Positions 1-8,000 of a stretch of 19,912 nucleotides of DNA are shown piece after piece; position 1 is the stretch's first letter; every line of letters starts with the position of its first letter. The notes beneath the pieces were generated by a model. The model did no database searches. It was not told the DNA's origin and saw nothing but the letters and a program-made list of their open reading frames with translations. This stretch comes from Candidatus Aenigmatarchaeota archaeon (GTDB lineage: Archaea > Aenigmatarchaeota > Aenigmatarchaeia > QMZP01): positions 1 through 19,912 of the forward strand of contig JACQIG010000064.1 of NCBI GenBank assembly GCA_016198605.1, written 5' to 3'. Both the position numbers and the translations under genes were made by a program.

Positions 1-83
1 ACCTCACGCCAATGATGCAGAGCATGCGGACGCTTTCCGACACGCTGAAGGCCATGAAGGCGGCGAAGGGCAGCAGGGTGTAA
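1..83 (+). CDS. 3' end of an unidentified gene (partial)
   Basis: An open frame enters from the left edge in the frame beginning at base 3 and closes at the TAA of 81-83. The visible 26 residues begin LTPMMQSMRTLSDTLKAMKA and end KGSRV. They are Met/Lys-rich and look like a basic amphipathic C-terminal helix. The 52 bases that follow contain a TATA box for the next gene, which fits a real gene end here. Too little is visible to name a family. Confidence is moderate that it is coding and nil on function. Confidence 0.5.
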   Translation, partial: LTPMMQSMRTLSDTLKAMKAAKGSRV

Positions 84-106
84 TGCCGGCAGCTTCCAGC
101 AATAGG

Positions 107-115
107 TTTTTATAG
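107..115 (+). promoter_or_regulatory. TATA box for pyrG
   Basis: The run TTTTTATAG is centred about 25 bases upstream of the ATG at 136. That spacing places the transcription start at or within a few bases of the start codon, so the pyrG mRNA is probably leaderless. No Shine-Dalgarno sequence is visible. Inferred from spacing only. Confidence 0.55.
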
Positions 116-135
116 CTATCCCATTATAATAAAGC

Positions 136-1848
136 ATGCTTAATGGGGCGGTTTCTTTCAACGCAAACAAAAACTCCACAGACAAGGCAAGGTTCATAGC
201 GATAACAGGCGGCGTCATTTCTGGCCTCGGAAAAGGCGTGGTCACGGCTTCCATCGGGCTGCTCCTGCAGGCGCAGGGGTATAACGTGACGCCGATAAAG
301 ATTGACCCTTACATAAACATAGACGCGGGGACCATGAGGCCCACGGAGCACGGCGAGGTCTTCGTCCTTGACGATGGCGGGGAGACTGACCAGGACCTGG
401 GGACATACGAGCGGTTCCATGGGAAGAACATGGCACGGGAGAACAGCATTACCACGGGCCAGGTCTACAGGACGGTGATAGAGAAGGAGCGGAACCTCGA
501 GTTTGACGGGAAGTGCGTGGAGGTCATACCCCACATACCGCAGGAGGTAGAGAGGAGGATAAAGGAGCTGGGGAGGAAGACCAATGCCGATTTCGTCCTC
601 ATGGAGGTTGGGGGGACCGTAGGGGACTACCAGAACGTGCTTTTCCTTGAGGCAATAAGGCAGATGCACCTTAAGGGCGACCCGGTAGCAGTGGTGCATG
701 TGGTTTACCTGCCGATACCGAAGAGCATAGGCGAGATGAAATCAAAGCCTGCGCAACATTCAGTCAGGATGCTAAACGAGGCAGGCATACAGCCTGATTT
801 CATTGTGGCAAGGTCGGAAAAGCCACTGGACAGGGTGAGGATGGAGAAGCTTTCCTTGTTCTGCAACGTGCACCCGGATGATGTCATATCAGACCCTGAC
901 ATGGAGAGCGCCTATGAGCTGCCTGCACTGTTCGAGGAGCAGGGCCTTACAAGGAGGATATTGGAGAAGTTCGGCCTGCAGCACAAGCCCGGCTCAAAGG
1001 AGTTTGCCACATGGAAATCCTTTATTGACGGCATAAGGGACATCAAGAAGGAGGCAAGGGTTGGCATAGTCGGGAAATATTTTGACACCGGGGATTTCAC
1101 CCTGGAGGACTCTTACATATCGGTCATGGAAGCCGTGAGGCACGCGGCCTGGCACAATGGCGCGAAGCCGGTGATGCAATGGATTGACTCAAAGGCTTTT
1201 GAAAAAGACAAGCAGAGGCTTTCCATCCTGAAGGACTATGACGGCATAATAGTGCCCGGGGGCTTCGGCGGGTCAGGCGTGGAAGGCAAGATACTCGCGA
1301 TACAATATTGCAGGGAGAACAGGATACCCTACCTAGGCCTGTGCTATGGCATGCAGCTGGCTGTCGTGGAGTTCGCCAGGCACGTGTGCGGCATGAAGGC
1401 TGCGCACACCACTGAGCTGGCAAAGACCGACTGCCCTGTGATAGACATATTGCCGGAGCAGAGGAAGAATGTGGAGCAGAAGCACTATGGCGGGACAATG
1501 AGGCTGGGCCTCTGGCCTGCGAGGCTCCTGGAGGGCAGCCTTGTGAGGAGGCTCTATGGCAAACCCGAGGCCAGCGAGAGGCACAGGCACAGGTATGAGG
1601 TAAACCCGGAATACGTCGGGGCGCTGGAGAAGCACGGCATGATGTTCTCTGGTGTCTCCCCAGACAGGAGGCTTATGGAATACATTGAGCTCAAGGACCA
1701 CCCCTTCTTCGTGGCCACGCAGGCCCACCCTGAGCTCACGTCAAAGGCCCTGCAGCCAAACCCGCTTTTCGTTGGCTTCATAAGGGCCTGCCTGGCGAAT
1801 GGCAGGGCGGCGCATGCGCGGGCCGTCATGTCCAGGGCTTGGTGTTAA
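136..1848 (+). CDS. pyrG: CTP synthase (glutamine-hydrolysing)
   Basis: Catalyses UTP + ATP + glutamine to CTP, the last step of de novo pyrimidine nucleotide synthesis, in the cytosol. The N-terminal synthetase domain (about residues 20-290) has the P-loop-like ITGGVISGLGKG and the IDPYINIDAGTM and EHGEVFVLDDGGETD blocks that bind ATP, UTP and Mg. The C-terminal class I glutamine amidotransferase domain has PGGFGGSGVEGK, the nucleophile Cys403 in GLCYGMQ, GGTMRLG, and the His531/Glu533 pair in AHPELTS. At 570 residues it is slightly longer than the usual 530-550. There are about 19 extra N-terminal residues before the first beta strand and a short Ala/Arg-rich tail ending in Cys. No in-frame start codon lies between the ATG at 136 and the conserved ITGG block, so the extension appears real. 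Monocistronic, with its own TATA box and a T-rich stretch after the stop. Confidence 0.97.
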   Translation: MLNGAVSFNANKNSTDKARFIAITGGVISGLGKGVVTASIGLLLQAQGYNVTPIKIDPYINIDAGTMRPTEHGEVFVLDDGGETDQDLGTYERFHGKNMARENSITTGQVYRTVIEKERNLEFDGKCVEVIPHIPQEVERRIKELGRKTNADFVLMEVGGTVGDYQNVLFLEAIRQMHLKGDPVAVVHVVYLPIPKSIGEMKSKPAQHSVRMLNEAGIQPDFIVARSEKPLDRVRMEKLSLFCNVHPDDVISDPDMESAYELPALFEEQGLTRRILEKFGLQHKPGSKEFATWKSFIDGIRDIKKEARVGIVGKYFDTGDFTLEDSYISVMEAVRHAAWHNGAKPVMQWIDSKAFEKDKQRLSILKDYDGIIVPGGFGGSGVEGKILAIQYCRENRIPYLGLCYGMQLAVVEFARHVCGMKAAHTTELAKTDCPVIDILPEQRKNVEQKHYGGTMRLGLWPARLLEGSLVRRLYGKPEASERHRHRYEVNPEYVGALEKHGMMFSGVSPDRRLMEYIELKDHPFFVATQAHPELTSKALQPNPLFVGFIRACLANGRAAHARAVMSRAWC

Positions 1849-1860
1849 TTATTTTTGTTA
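1849..1860 (+). terminator. T-rich putative terminator after pyrG
   Basis: TTATTTTTGTTA follows the pyrG stop codon directly. Archaeal RNA polymerase terminates on T-rich tracts without needing a hairpin, and the next promoter starts within about 15 bases. Assigned from base composition and position only. Confidence 0.35.
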
Positions 1861-1873
1861 CTATAGGGTAGGG

Positions 1874-1891
1874 AAAGCTTTATAAAGCTTT
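1874..1891 (+). promoter_or_regulatory. Palindromic TATA promoter of the diguanylate cyclase gene
   Basis: AAAGCTTTATAAAGCTTT is a perfect 18-base palindrome with TTTATAAA at its centre (1879-1886). The centre lies 26.5 bases from the GTG at 1909, matching the spacing seen for other genes in the window. The central part must act as the TATA box. The flanking symmetric arms could be a dimeric repressor operator or simply allow TBP to bind in either orientation. Confidence 0.6.
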
Positions 1892-1908
1892 GTGGCAAGT
1901 TCTATTAG

Positions 1909-2646
1909 GTGAATATGGAAGACATAGCAGGACTGAGCGAAGAAGAGATTGCACAAAGAGAGGGTATTCTGGATAGCGTGGATTCCAGTGGCATGACACA
2001 GCAGGAGAAAGAATCCCTGCTGAAGTATATCAAAAGGATGGAGGCAGACGCAAGAACAGATCCACTCACAGGGGCCCTGAATAGGCGCGGAGGGCAGAAT
2101 ATCTTCGGAGCGCACAGGCTGAAGCAAGGGGCAGGAAGTTATGCCGCGGCTCTTATAGACATTGACCATTTCAAAAAAATAAATGACAAATATGGACACG
2201 GCGTTGCTGATAGAGTTCTAACAAAGATTCACGATGTCATAAGAAGGGGCGTTAGAAATACCGATACGGTCATCAGGTATGGAGGAGAGGAATTTGCCGT
2301 GCTGATGCCTGACACGGATCAGCAGGGAGCCCTGAATGTCATTGAAAAAGTCAGGGTTAGCGTCATTCACAATGCTCACAGCTACATTGACAAATTGACT
2401 GCCGCCATAATTTCCAGGGCAAACAGCAATAGAATGTCAGTAGAAGGATATCTTATGTCCAAGGATGTCAGCAAGGCAGATGCAAGACTATCGCGGTATG
2501 ATGGCCTTAGGAATATAACAATATCCGGCGGGGTAGCATATGTTCCTAATCTTGCTGATGTTGACAGCCTGGAAAACCTGTTGCATTCCGCAGACAGCGC
2601 ACTTTATGCATCCAAATTAGAAAGGAATAAGGTTCTGGGAGCCTAG
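1909..2646 (+). CDS. GGDEF-domain diguanylate cyclase
   Basis: Predicted to make cyclic di-GMP from two GTP. After about 45 N-terminal helical residues comes one GGDEF domain. It contains DPLTGALNRR, the metal/GTP block DIDHFKKIND (Asp84 to Asp93), the signature GGEEF at 125-129 (active form), and an inhibitory-site RxxD (RNTD, 116-119) exactly five residues before it. The domain ends with ISGGVA and an ADSALYASK helix. Between the helix after the signature and the ISGGVA strand are about 35 residues more than usual (roughly 155-200). No membrane helix or sensor domain is present, so it is cytosolic. GTG 1909 fits the TATA spacing; ATG 1915 (two codons in) is the alternative. Base use is more AT-rich, with frequent AGA Arg codons where neighbours use AGG, which hints at transfer. 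Its stop overlaps the convergent nuclease gene by four bases. Catalysis is strongly supported; the physiological role is unknown. Confidence 0.93.
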   Translation: MNMEDIAGLSEEEIAQREGILDSVDSSGMTQQEKESLLKYIKRMEADARTDPLTGALNRRGGQNIFGAHRLKQGAGSYAAALIDIDHFKKINDKYGHGVADRVLTKIHDVIRRGVRNTDTVIRYGGEEFAVLMPDTDQQGALNVIEKVRVSVIHNAHSYIDKLTAAIISRANSNRMSVEGYLMSKDVSKADARLSRYDGLRNITISGGVAYVPNLADVDSLENLLHSADSALYASKLERNKVLGA

Positions 2647-3317
2647 TCCTTCTTGTACTCGCTCTTTAGCAGCTCCATTATCGCCCTGGCCCTCTTCTCG
2701 CCGAAGCCGTCCAGCCCCATGAGGCTTTTCTTGGTGGCGCGGAAGAACTTCTCGGGCGTCTTGTAGCGCTCAAGCAGCTGCCTTGCGCGCACGCTGCTTA
2801 TGCCGGGGAGGCCTGCCATCAGGTATTCCTGCTTCTTGTGCAGAGGCACGGATTTCCTTGCAGACCTTATCTGCACCCCCCTCTTCTCCTTCACCTGCTC
2901 CCTGTAGGCTATCCAGTATATCTGCGCCGCAGTTTCCTTTGAGTTCCTTGTCCAGATTATTGGCAATTGGTAGTCTATTGTGAGCGAGGCCAGGCAGCCC
3001 CTTATTGCGTTGGCATGCATGTTCCTCTCTATGTAGAGCAGCTCGGGGTTGCCTTCCATGACAAGCAGCGGCCTCTCATAAGCCCCGAACAGGCCCTCGG
3101 CCTGCCTGAATATCCGCTGGTCCACCATGGAGTTCAGGAAATCGTCTATGGTCTTCCTCTCTATGCAGACCCTTTCGGAGCAGATGTAGTCGCCCACATC
3201 CAGCCTCTTTTCCACCAGCTCAACATCAAATCCCTTGAGAAGCTGTGTCACATTTGACTGGAGCTCCCTGGAGTCCGCGAAAATCACCGGCCTGGCAGGG
3301 GCCTGAACCTCAACCAT
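2643..3317 (-). CDS. XPF/ERCC4-type structure-specific endonuclease (short archaeal form)
   Basis: Cuts branched DNA (3' flaps, forks) in repair and fork processing; archaeal short XPF proteins act with PCNA. From ATG 3317 it is 224 residues. The ERCC4 nuclease core has Asp15/Arg17/Glu18 (DSREL), GDY at 42-44 and the catalytic ERKxxDD motif (E53, R54, K55, D58, D59). The C-terminal part (about 165-220) holds tandem helix-hairpin-helix motifs, LPGISSVRARQLL and LDGFGEKRARAIM. No helicase domain precedes it, unlike euryarchaeal Hef, and no obvious PCNA-interacting tail is visible after LLKSEYKKD. An upstream in-frame start at 3383 would add 22 residues but would run across the promoter and the start of the divergent gene. 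A TATA box exactly 25.5 bases upstream supports 3317. PCNA is encoded later in the window. Confidence 0.93.
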   Translation of the reverse strand: MVEVQAPARPVIFADSRELQSNVTQLLKGFDVELVEKRLDVGDYICSERVCIERKTIDDFLNSMVDQRIFRQAEGLFGAYERPLLVMEGNPELLYIERNMHANAIRGCLASLTIDYQLPIIWTRNSKETAAQIYWIAYREQVKEKRGVQIRSARKSVPLHKKQEYLMAGLPGISSVRARQLLERYKTPEKFFRATKKSLMGLDGFGEKRARAIMELLKSEYKKD

Positions 3318-3336
3318 ACAATGAATTCTCCCGGGG

Positions 3337-3347
3337 AATATAAATAG
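3337..3347. promoter_or_regulatory. Shared bidirectional TATA box
   Basis: AATATAAATAG is the only TATA-like element between the divergent starts at 3317 (minus) and 3368 (plus). The centre of TATAAATA (3342.5) is 25.5 bases from each start codon, so one TBP site could direct leaderless transcription both ways. Read directly from positions; use in both directions is inferred. Confidence 0.6.
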
Positions 3348-3367
3348 CAGGCCACAATATTTAATAC

Positions 3368-5062
3368 ATGAGAAATCCCGCATGGATTGCTTTTATTGCC
3401 TCTCTGACGCTGCTGCTGGGCCATGCATACGGCCTTCCGATACCCGGCATAAGCATCATACCAAACCAGACAACAGTCAATGGCAGCTTCATCATGATAG
3501 CCGACGTGCCCAGCGGCGAGCCTGTGGCTGTTTCCTGGCTTGTGCCAGGCTTTGGAAGGTACGGCGGGCTGCCCAATGTCAACGGGAGATACATATGCTA
3601 CTTCTCCAACACAGATCCCAAGAGCACCTGCGGCCCATCGCCTTTCACAGAGGGGCTTGCATATGACTTCAGGGTTGACGCGCTGGCTTCTTCCGGGGAC
3701 AAATCAACAAGCACCATCAGCGTCTCCCCCGGCAGCATCTCAATAAGCGCCACACTAACCAACTCCAACGGGACAGTGAACATACTTGCCGCAACGCAGG
3801 GGCTGCTTGGCGCCTCGGTGTCATATGAGGTTTACTCCTCAGGCTTCGTGCAGGTAAAGCCGCCTGCGCCGCTTTCATTCAACAGCGTCACAGGATTTTA
3901 TTCGGGCACTGCCAGCCTCCCCCCGGGGGAATATTTCTTCGCGTTCACAGCTTCCGGCGGCGGGGACTATGGCGGCTCCGTGGCGAGGCACACGGTCGCG
4001 GAGCAGCCAACCGGCGGGCCTGGCAGCCCCGCGCTGCAGGCTGAAGCCACGGATGTAGACCTGCTTGTCCAGAGCGGGGCTGTCCCTAGGATCCCGACAG
4101 GGAGGATAACAAATAATGGCAACGCTACGGTGGGCAACCTCACCCTTGCCGTCCCTGCCAACCTGCTGGGCATAATGGGCGTCACGCTTTCAAACAGCAT
4201 CATACCTCCCCTCGGGTCTGCCTTCTATACCATAACGCTGCAGAACATACAGAGGGGCGCTGACATAAACGCAAAGGTCATCATAAAGTCGGGCGCTGAC
4301 ATAGTGGGCGAGATACCGGTCAGGATAAGGCTGAGCTTCACCGACGTCACGCCGCCGCCACCGGGCGAGAGCGTTTCCGTTTCTCCAGAGTCATGGACAG
4401 GGGATTTCCTCATACCTGGCACAGGCGGCATAGCAAAGGCTTTCACCGTGAGCAACGGCGGGAGCAGCCCAATAACAAGCATGAATGTTTCAGGCATCCC
4501 CGGGGTAACCATAGCCGCGCCTCCCAGCATACCTGCGGGCGGGATTGGGAGCGTGACGGCCACGGTGAACACGAGGATAGCAGGGCCTGTCGCGGGGATA
4601 TTGACGTTCTCCTCGCCCGAGGGCTCTGATGAGGTGCTCGTGGCGATAAACCTGTACAATGACGTGACGGATGACATAGAGGCCGTAGAGAACGGGCTTG
4701 ACGCCTTCACTTCCGGCTTATCGGAATCCAGGCAGGAGCAGCTTGCTTCTGTGCTGCTGGACATTGAGTCTTCCATAAGCTCCGCGAAGGCTGACCAGGC
4801 TGCTGGCAGGTACGCATCGGCCGCGGCAAAATACGGGGCGGCGCAGGCCGGCCTTAACGTCCTGCAGGGGCTTGAGACAGCCAAGCCGCCTGGAGTGGAC
4901 TTTGACACGTCACTGCTAATACCACTGGTTGGCGGGATAGCGGCAATAATAATTATCGTCTTCGTGGTAAAGAAGCTGCGCGGGAGGAAGAAGGGCGGCG
5001 GGATGGAAGACGAGTTCGGCGAGGAGCCACCCGAGGAAGAGGAGGAAGAGGAGGAGCTTTGA
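3368..5062 (+). CDS. Membrane-anchored surface protein with Ig-like domains and acidic tail
   Basis: 564 residues, no recognised family. A Sec signal peptide (about 1-22, ending in AYG) is followed by beta-rich extracellular sequence with N-glycosylation sequons. At least two segments (about 222-325 and 335-435) have the layout of CARDB/Ig-like domains, with phrases such as GRITNNGNATVGNLTL and AFTVSNGGSSPITSM. A helical, Ala/Ser/Glu-rich stalk (about 437-510) leads to a single membrane helix (about 515-534). A short cytoplasmic tail begins with a basic KKLRGRKK and ends in a run of glutamates. Topology is therefore outside to inside with a charged cytoplasmic end. It shares a bidirectional promoter with the nuclease gene and converges on the 1509-residue secreted protein. 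A surface-layer, adhesion or receptor role is possible; none can be assigned. Confidence 0.85.
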   Translation: MRNPAWIAFIASLTLLLGHAYGLPIPGISIIPNQTTVNGSFIMIADVPSGEPVAVSWLVPGFGRYGGLPNVNGRYICYFSNTDPKSTCGPSPFTEGLAYDFRVDALASSGDKSTSTISVSPGSISISATLTNSNGTVNILAATQGLLGASVSYEVYSSGFVQVKPPAPLSFNSVTGFYSGTASLPPGEYFFAFTASGGGDYGGSVARHTVAEQPTGGPGSPALQAEATDVDLLVQSGAVPRIPTGRITNNGNATVGNLTLAVPANLLGIMGVTLSNSIIPPLGSAFYTITLQNIQRGADINAKVIIKSGADIVGEIPVRIRLSFTDVTPPPPGESVSVSPESWTGDFLIPGTGGIAKAFTVSNGGSSPITSMNVSGIPGVTIAAPPSIPAGGIGSVTATVNTRIAGPVAGILTFSSPEGSDEVLVAINLYNDVTDDIEAVENGLDAFTSGLSESRQEQLASVLLDIESSISSAKADQAAGRYASAAAKYGAAQAGLNVLQGLETAKPPGVDFDTSLLIPLVGGIAAIIIIVFVVKKLRGRKKGGGMEDEFGEEPPEEEEEEEEL

Positions 5063-5077
5063 GTTTTGAACATTATT

Positions 5078-8000
5078 CTAAGCTGTTGTTGTGAAGGTGG
5101 CATCCGGAGATGATAAGACGGCTGGCACACTAGAGCTGCTACTAGAAATTGTGCAGCCTAGCGAATAGGTGTATGTGGTGCTTGGGTTTAAGCCGCTTAT
5201 TGTTACACTATGGTCCCTTCCGCTAGTGTCGTATGCAGGGCTTGTAGATGACTTTGCCTGCGCGCCATAGTTTACGCCACCGCCAAAGCAGTCCACGTTA
5301 GTCGTGTACATTATTCTTGCCGTCGTGGGCGCGACGTCAATTTTTGTGACGGAGATTCCGGAAGCTGAAGCAGTGCCAGGAACGCCTACTGTTATCGTGC
5401 CTTTTTGTTCGGCGCCTGCACATTTAATGGAGTAATCATAAATGCCCGGGGCCACGCCTGGCTTTACAATAACGTGGTTTGTTGTTTCTGCGTCTTCGTT
5501 TATTACAAATCCACCGGCCCCTGCAATTGCAAAGCTGCCTTCAGCCCTGCATGGCTGGTTTGTTGAAAAGAAAACCTGCAGTGACCCGTCAGGCGCCTGG
5601 TTGTAGCCAAAATTGGAAATTGCTGAGCTTCCACTGGTTGTTGTTCCGCCAGATATAGTTTCAACAGGTTTCCCAGCTACTGTAACCCCACTTTGTCCCA
5701 TGCCTGGGCAAGTGCCATCGTCTTCAGGGTCGTCAACAAACGTGATGGAAATGGAATCTATTATGTTAATGTCCTCCCCGAACTCGTCCAGGCACCATAG
5801 ATCAAAGGTGCGCGTCCCGTAGCCTAAGGGGGTCGCATAATCCTTTACATTGGTGGATTGTATCACCGGTGATCCAGCGTCCCTGACCTGGTATCTGCTG
5901 CAATATCCCCTGCCGGTTGCTGATGATAAAACGCTTAGAGGCATCGGCTGCTGCTGGTTGTTAATTTTCCTATATTCGCAGCATGAATCACCATCCCCAA
6001 CTGGGTAGCCACCGCAGGTCACTGTTAGCTGGGGTGTTGTCGCAGAACCAGAGTAATACCTGGATGTTGGTATTATCCTCCCCGTCCTCGGGTCAATCAT
6101 GTACCCCGCCCCGCCGTAAGAGAGCAGGTTGGCCTGGTTGTAGGCGTTCAGCACGCTGTCAGTGGACCTTGTTATGTCCGCGCTGATGCCGCTTATCTCC
6201 CTGGATATCCTCTCCGAGCTGGAAGTGATGCGGTCAATCTGGTTCACGCACCCCTGCATGTTTGCGAAGCAGGCCTGCTCCTGGCCGCGGCAGGACCCAA
6301 TGTCAAGGCTGTGCTGCGCAATCGCAAGACATGTGTGCACGCTGGCCTGCTGTATCTGCAGCTGCTCAAGCTGTATCATCACCAGCGGATATTTCTCCAG
6401 GGCCGTGCAGATTGAGTTTATGCCTTCGGTCAGCGACTTGCCTATCAGAGTGCCTGTCTGCGCGCTGCCAAGGATGGCCTGGCGCCTTTGCTGCTGTTGC
6501 TCGAAGGGGGGAAGATTTTTAAAGTTTGCGTCTGGGATTGTTTCTGATTTGGCACCAGGATGGGATTTTAGATATTCATTAAGGTCTTGTTTGGTTTCAT
6601 ATGGTTTTGTCGGAGGCTGTTCACCTACAATTCCTGAGTCTGTTATTTTCCAATCATTCACCCTGTCATCAAAATTCCTTGCCCCAACTATTGAGCCCCA
6701 CACTGGACCGGCGGCGGTGGCGAGAGCCCCTGTGAGCCTGAGGGCTATGCACATGTTCACTATGTCCTCCAGCCGCTCAACCTGGTTCTGCACGTCCTCC
6801 AGGGAGCTCTCAAGCTGGTCGCTGAGGCTCTGGGAGATGTCAAAGAGGCTCTGGGTGCCCTGGCGGATTGTTATGTTGGGCAGCTGCGCTGTGAGCTTCC
6901 TTGACTCGCGCGTGCGGTTGCCTGTCTGGAAGCTTATCGCGAAGGAGATGGAATTCGGGCCGTATTCGTATACGTCGCCCTTGGAGCATGTCGGGACTGC
7001 GGGGACTGTTATCGTGCAGTTGTATGTTGCGTTGCCGAGCAGGGTCTCCTTCTTACAGTGGACTGAATCGGCGTTCTCGCCGTTTATGATGCCGAAGGAA
7101 TTCTCCAGCGTCATCCTTGACGGCTGGCCATCTATGTGGGCGGCAACGCTCAGCCTGCTGTTGACCTCGCAGGAGCTGAACTTGACGGGGGACGTGGGCG
7201 AATCCACGACAAGCCTTATGCCATCCTTTGCCAGGCATTCTGGAGATTCTCCGGAAAGCGGGTCATAGTCGCAATAGTAGTTGGGCCCGAACCGGGCATC
7301 CGCCAAGCAGGAAAAGTCAAGGCAGCAGTTGGCCGCGGACTCATTGAGGCTGGATTCCTGCCTGCCGTCGCCGCAATGGTATGTCGGCGTTATCCTTATG
7401 TCAGGAAAGCTTGTTGGGAGCGTCTTTGTCCTGTCAGGCAGGCTGCCGTCGGGGAAAGTGATCGTCAGCTCAAGCGAATTGGGACCGACTGAGCAGAACG
7501 GCAGCGTGCAGTTCTCCTGAGCTGGTATTGTAAGCAGGCACCTCACCCTTCCGAGCAGCCTCTCCCTCACTGTGCAGCCCAGGTCGTAGCCTGAGGCCTG
7601 CCCGGCTATCTTGTGGTTCGCAAGGATGATCTGGAAGTCTTTCGGCGGGTTGGATATGACGGCCGTTATGTTGAGCGTGTGGGGCTGCTCCGCATCCCTT
7701 ATGGGGAGCGTCGGGAATATTGATTCAATGGAGAGCGTTATGTTGCCCTCTGGCTTGCAACCAAGACTGCCACGGTCGCAGTAAAGGTCAAGCGAGCTGC
7801 AGAGGGCGTCTATGCAGCAGTTGGCCTGCGTCTCCCCCTGGTCAATGACGCCGTTGCCGCACGTCTGCGCAGGCATTGTCACGTCGGCTATCCCCAGTGA
7901 GACGTCCTTGGTAATGGTATTGCCAGGCCCGTTTGTATAGGAGAAATGGAACACGAGCCTGTTGCCCTTGAAGGAATACGTGTTGGCCGGGTTGTAGGGG

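Noticed and set aside
124..699. 191-codon open frame on the minus strand opposite pyrG
   Set aside because: Lies wholly inside the conserved pyrG coding region. Its protein is Pro/Leu/Val/Tyr-rich, as expected from the antisense of a GC-rich gene.
3318..3383. 22-residue N-terminal extension of the XPF-type nuclease
   Set aside because: Would cross the TATA box and overlap the start of the divergent gene. The family's first conserved strand follows soon after Met at 3317.
4225..5130. 301-codon open frame on the minus strand opposite the surface-protein gene
   Set aside because: Begins with a long Ser run that is the antisense of the glutamate tail. It is a shadow of the plus-strand gene.
6162..7268. 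368-codon open frame on the plus strand inside the giant secreted protein gene
   Set aside because: Antisense to a continuous 1509-codon frame with signal peptide and domain repeats. Its protein is rich in Ser, Cys and Trp, with no recognisable domain and no promoter.
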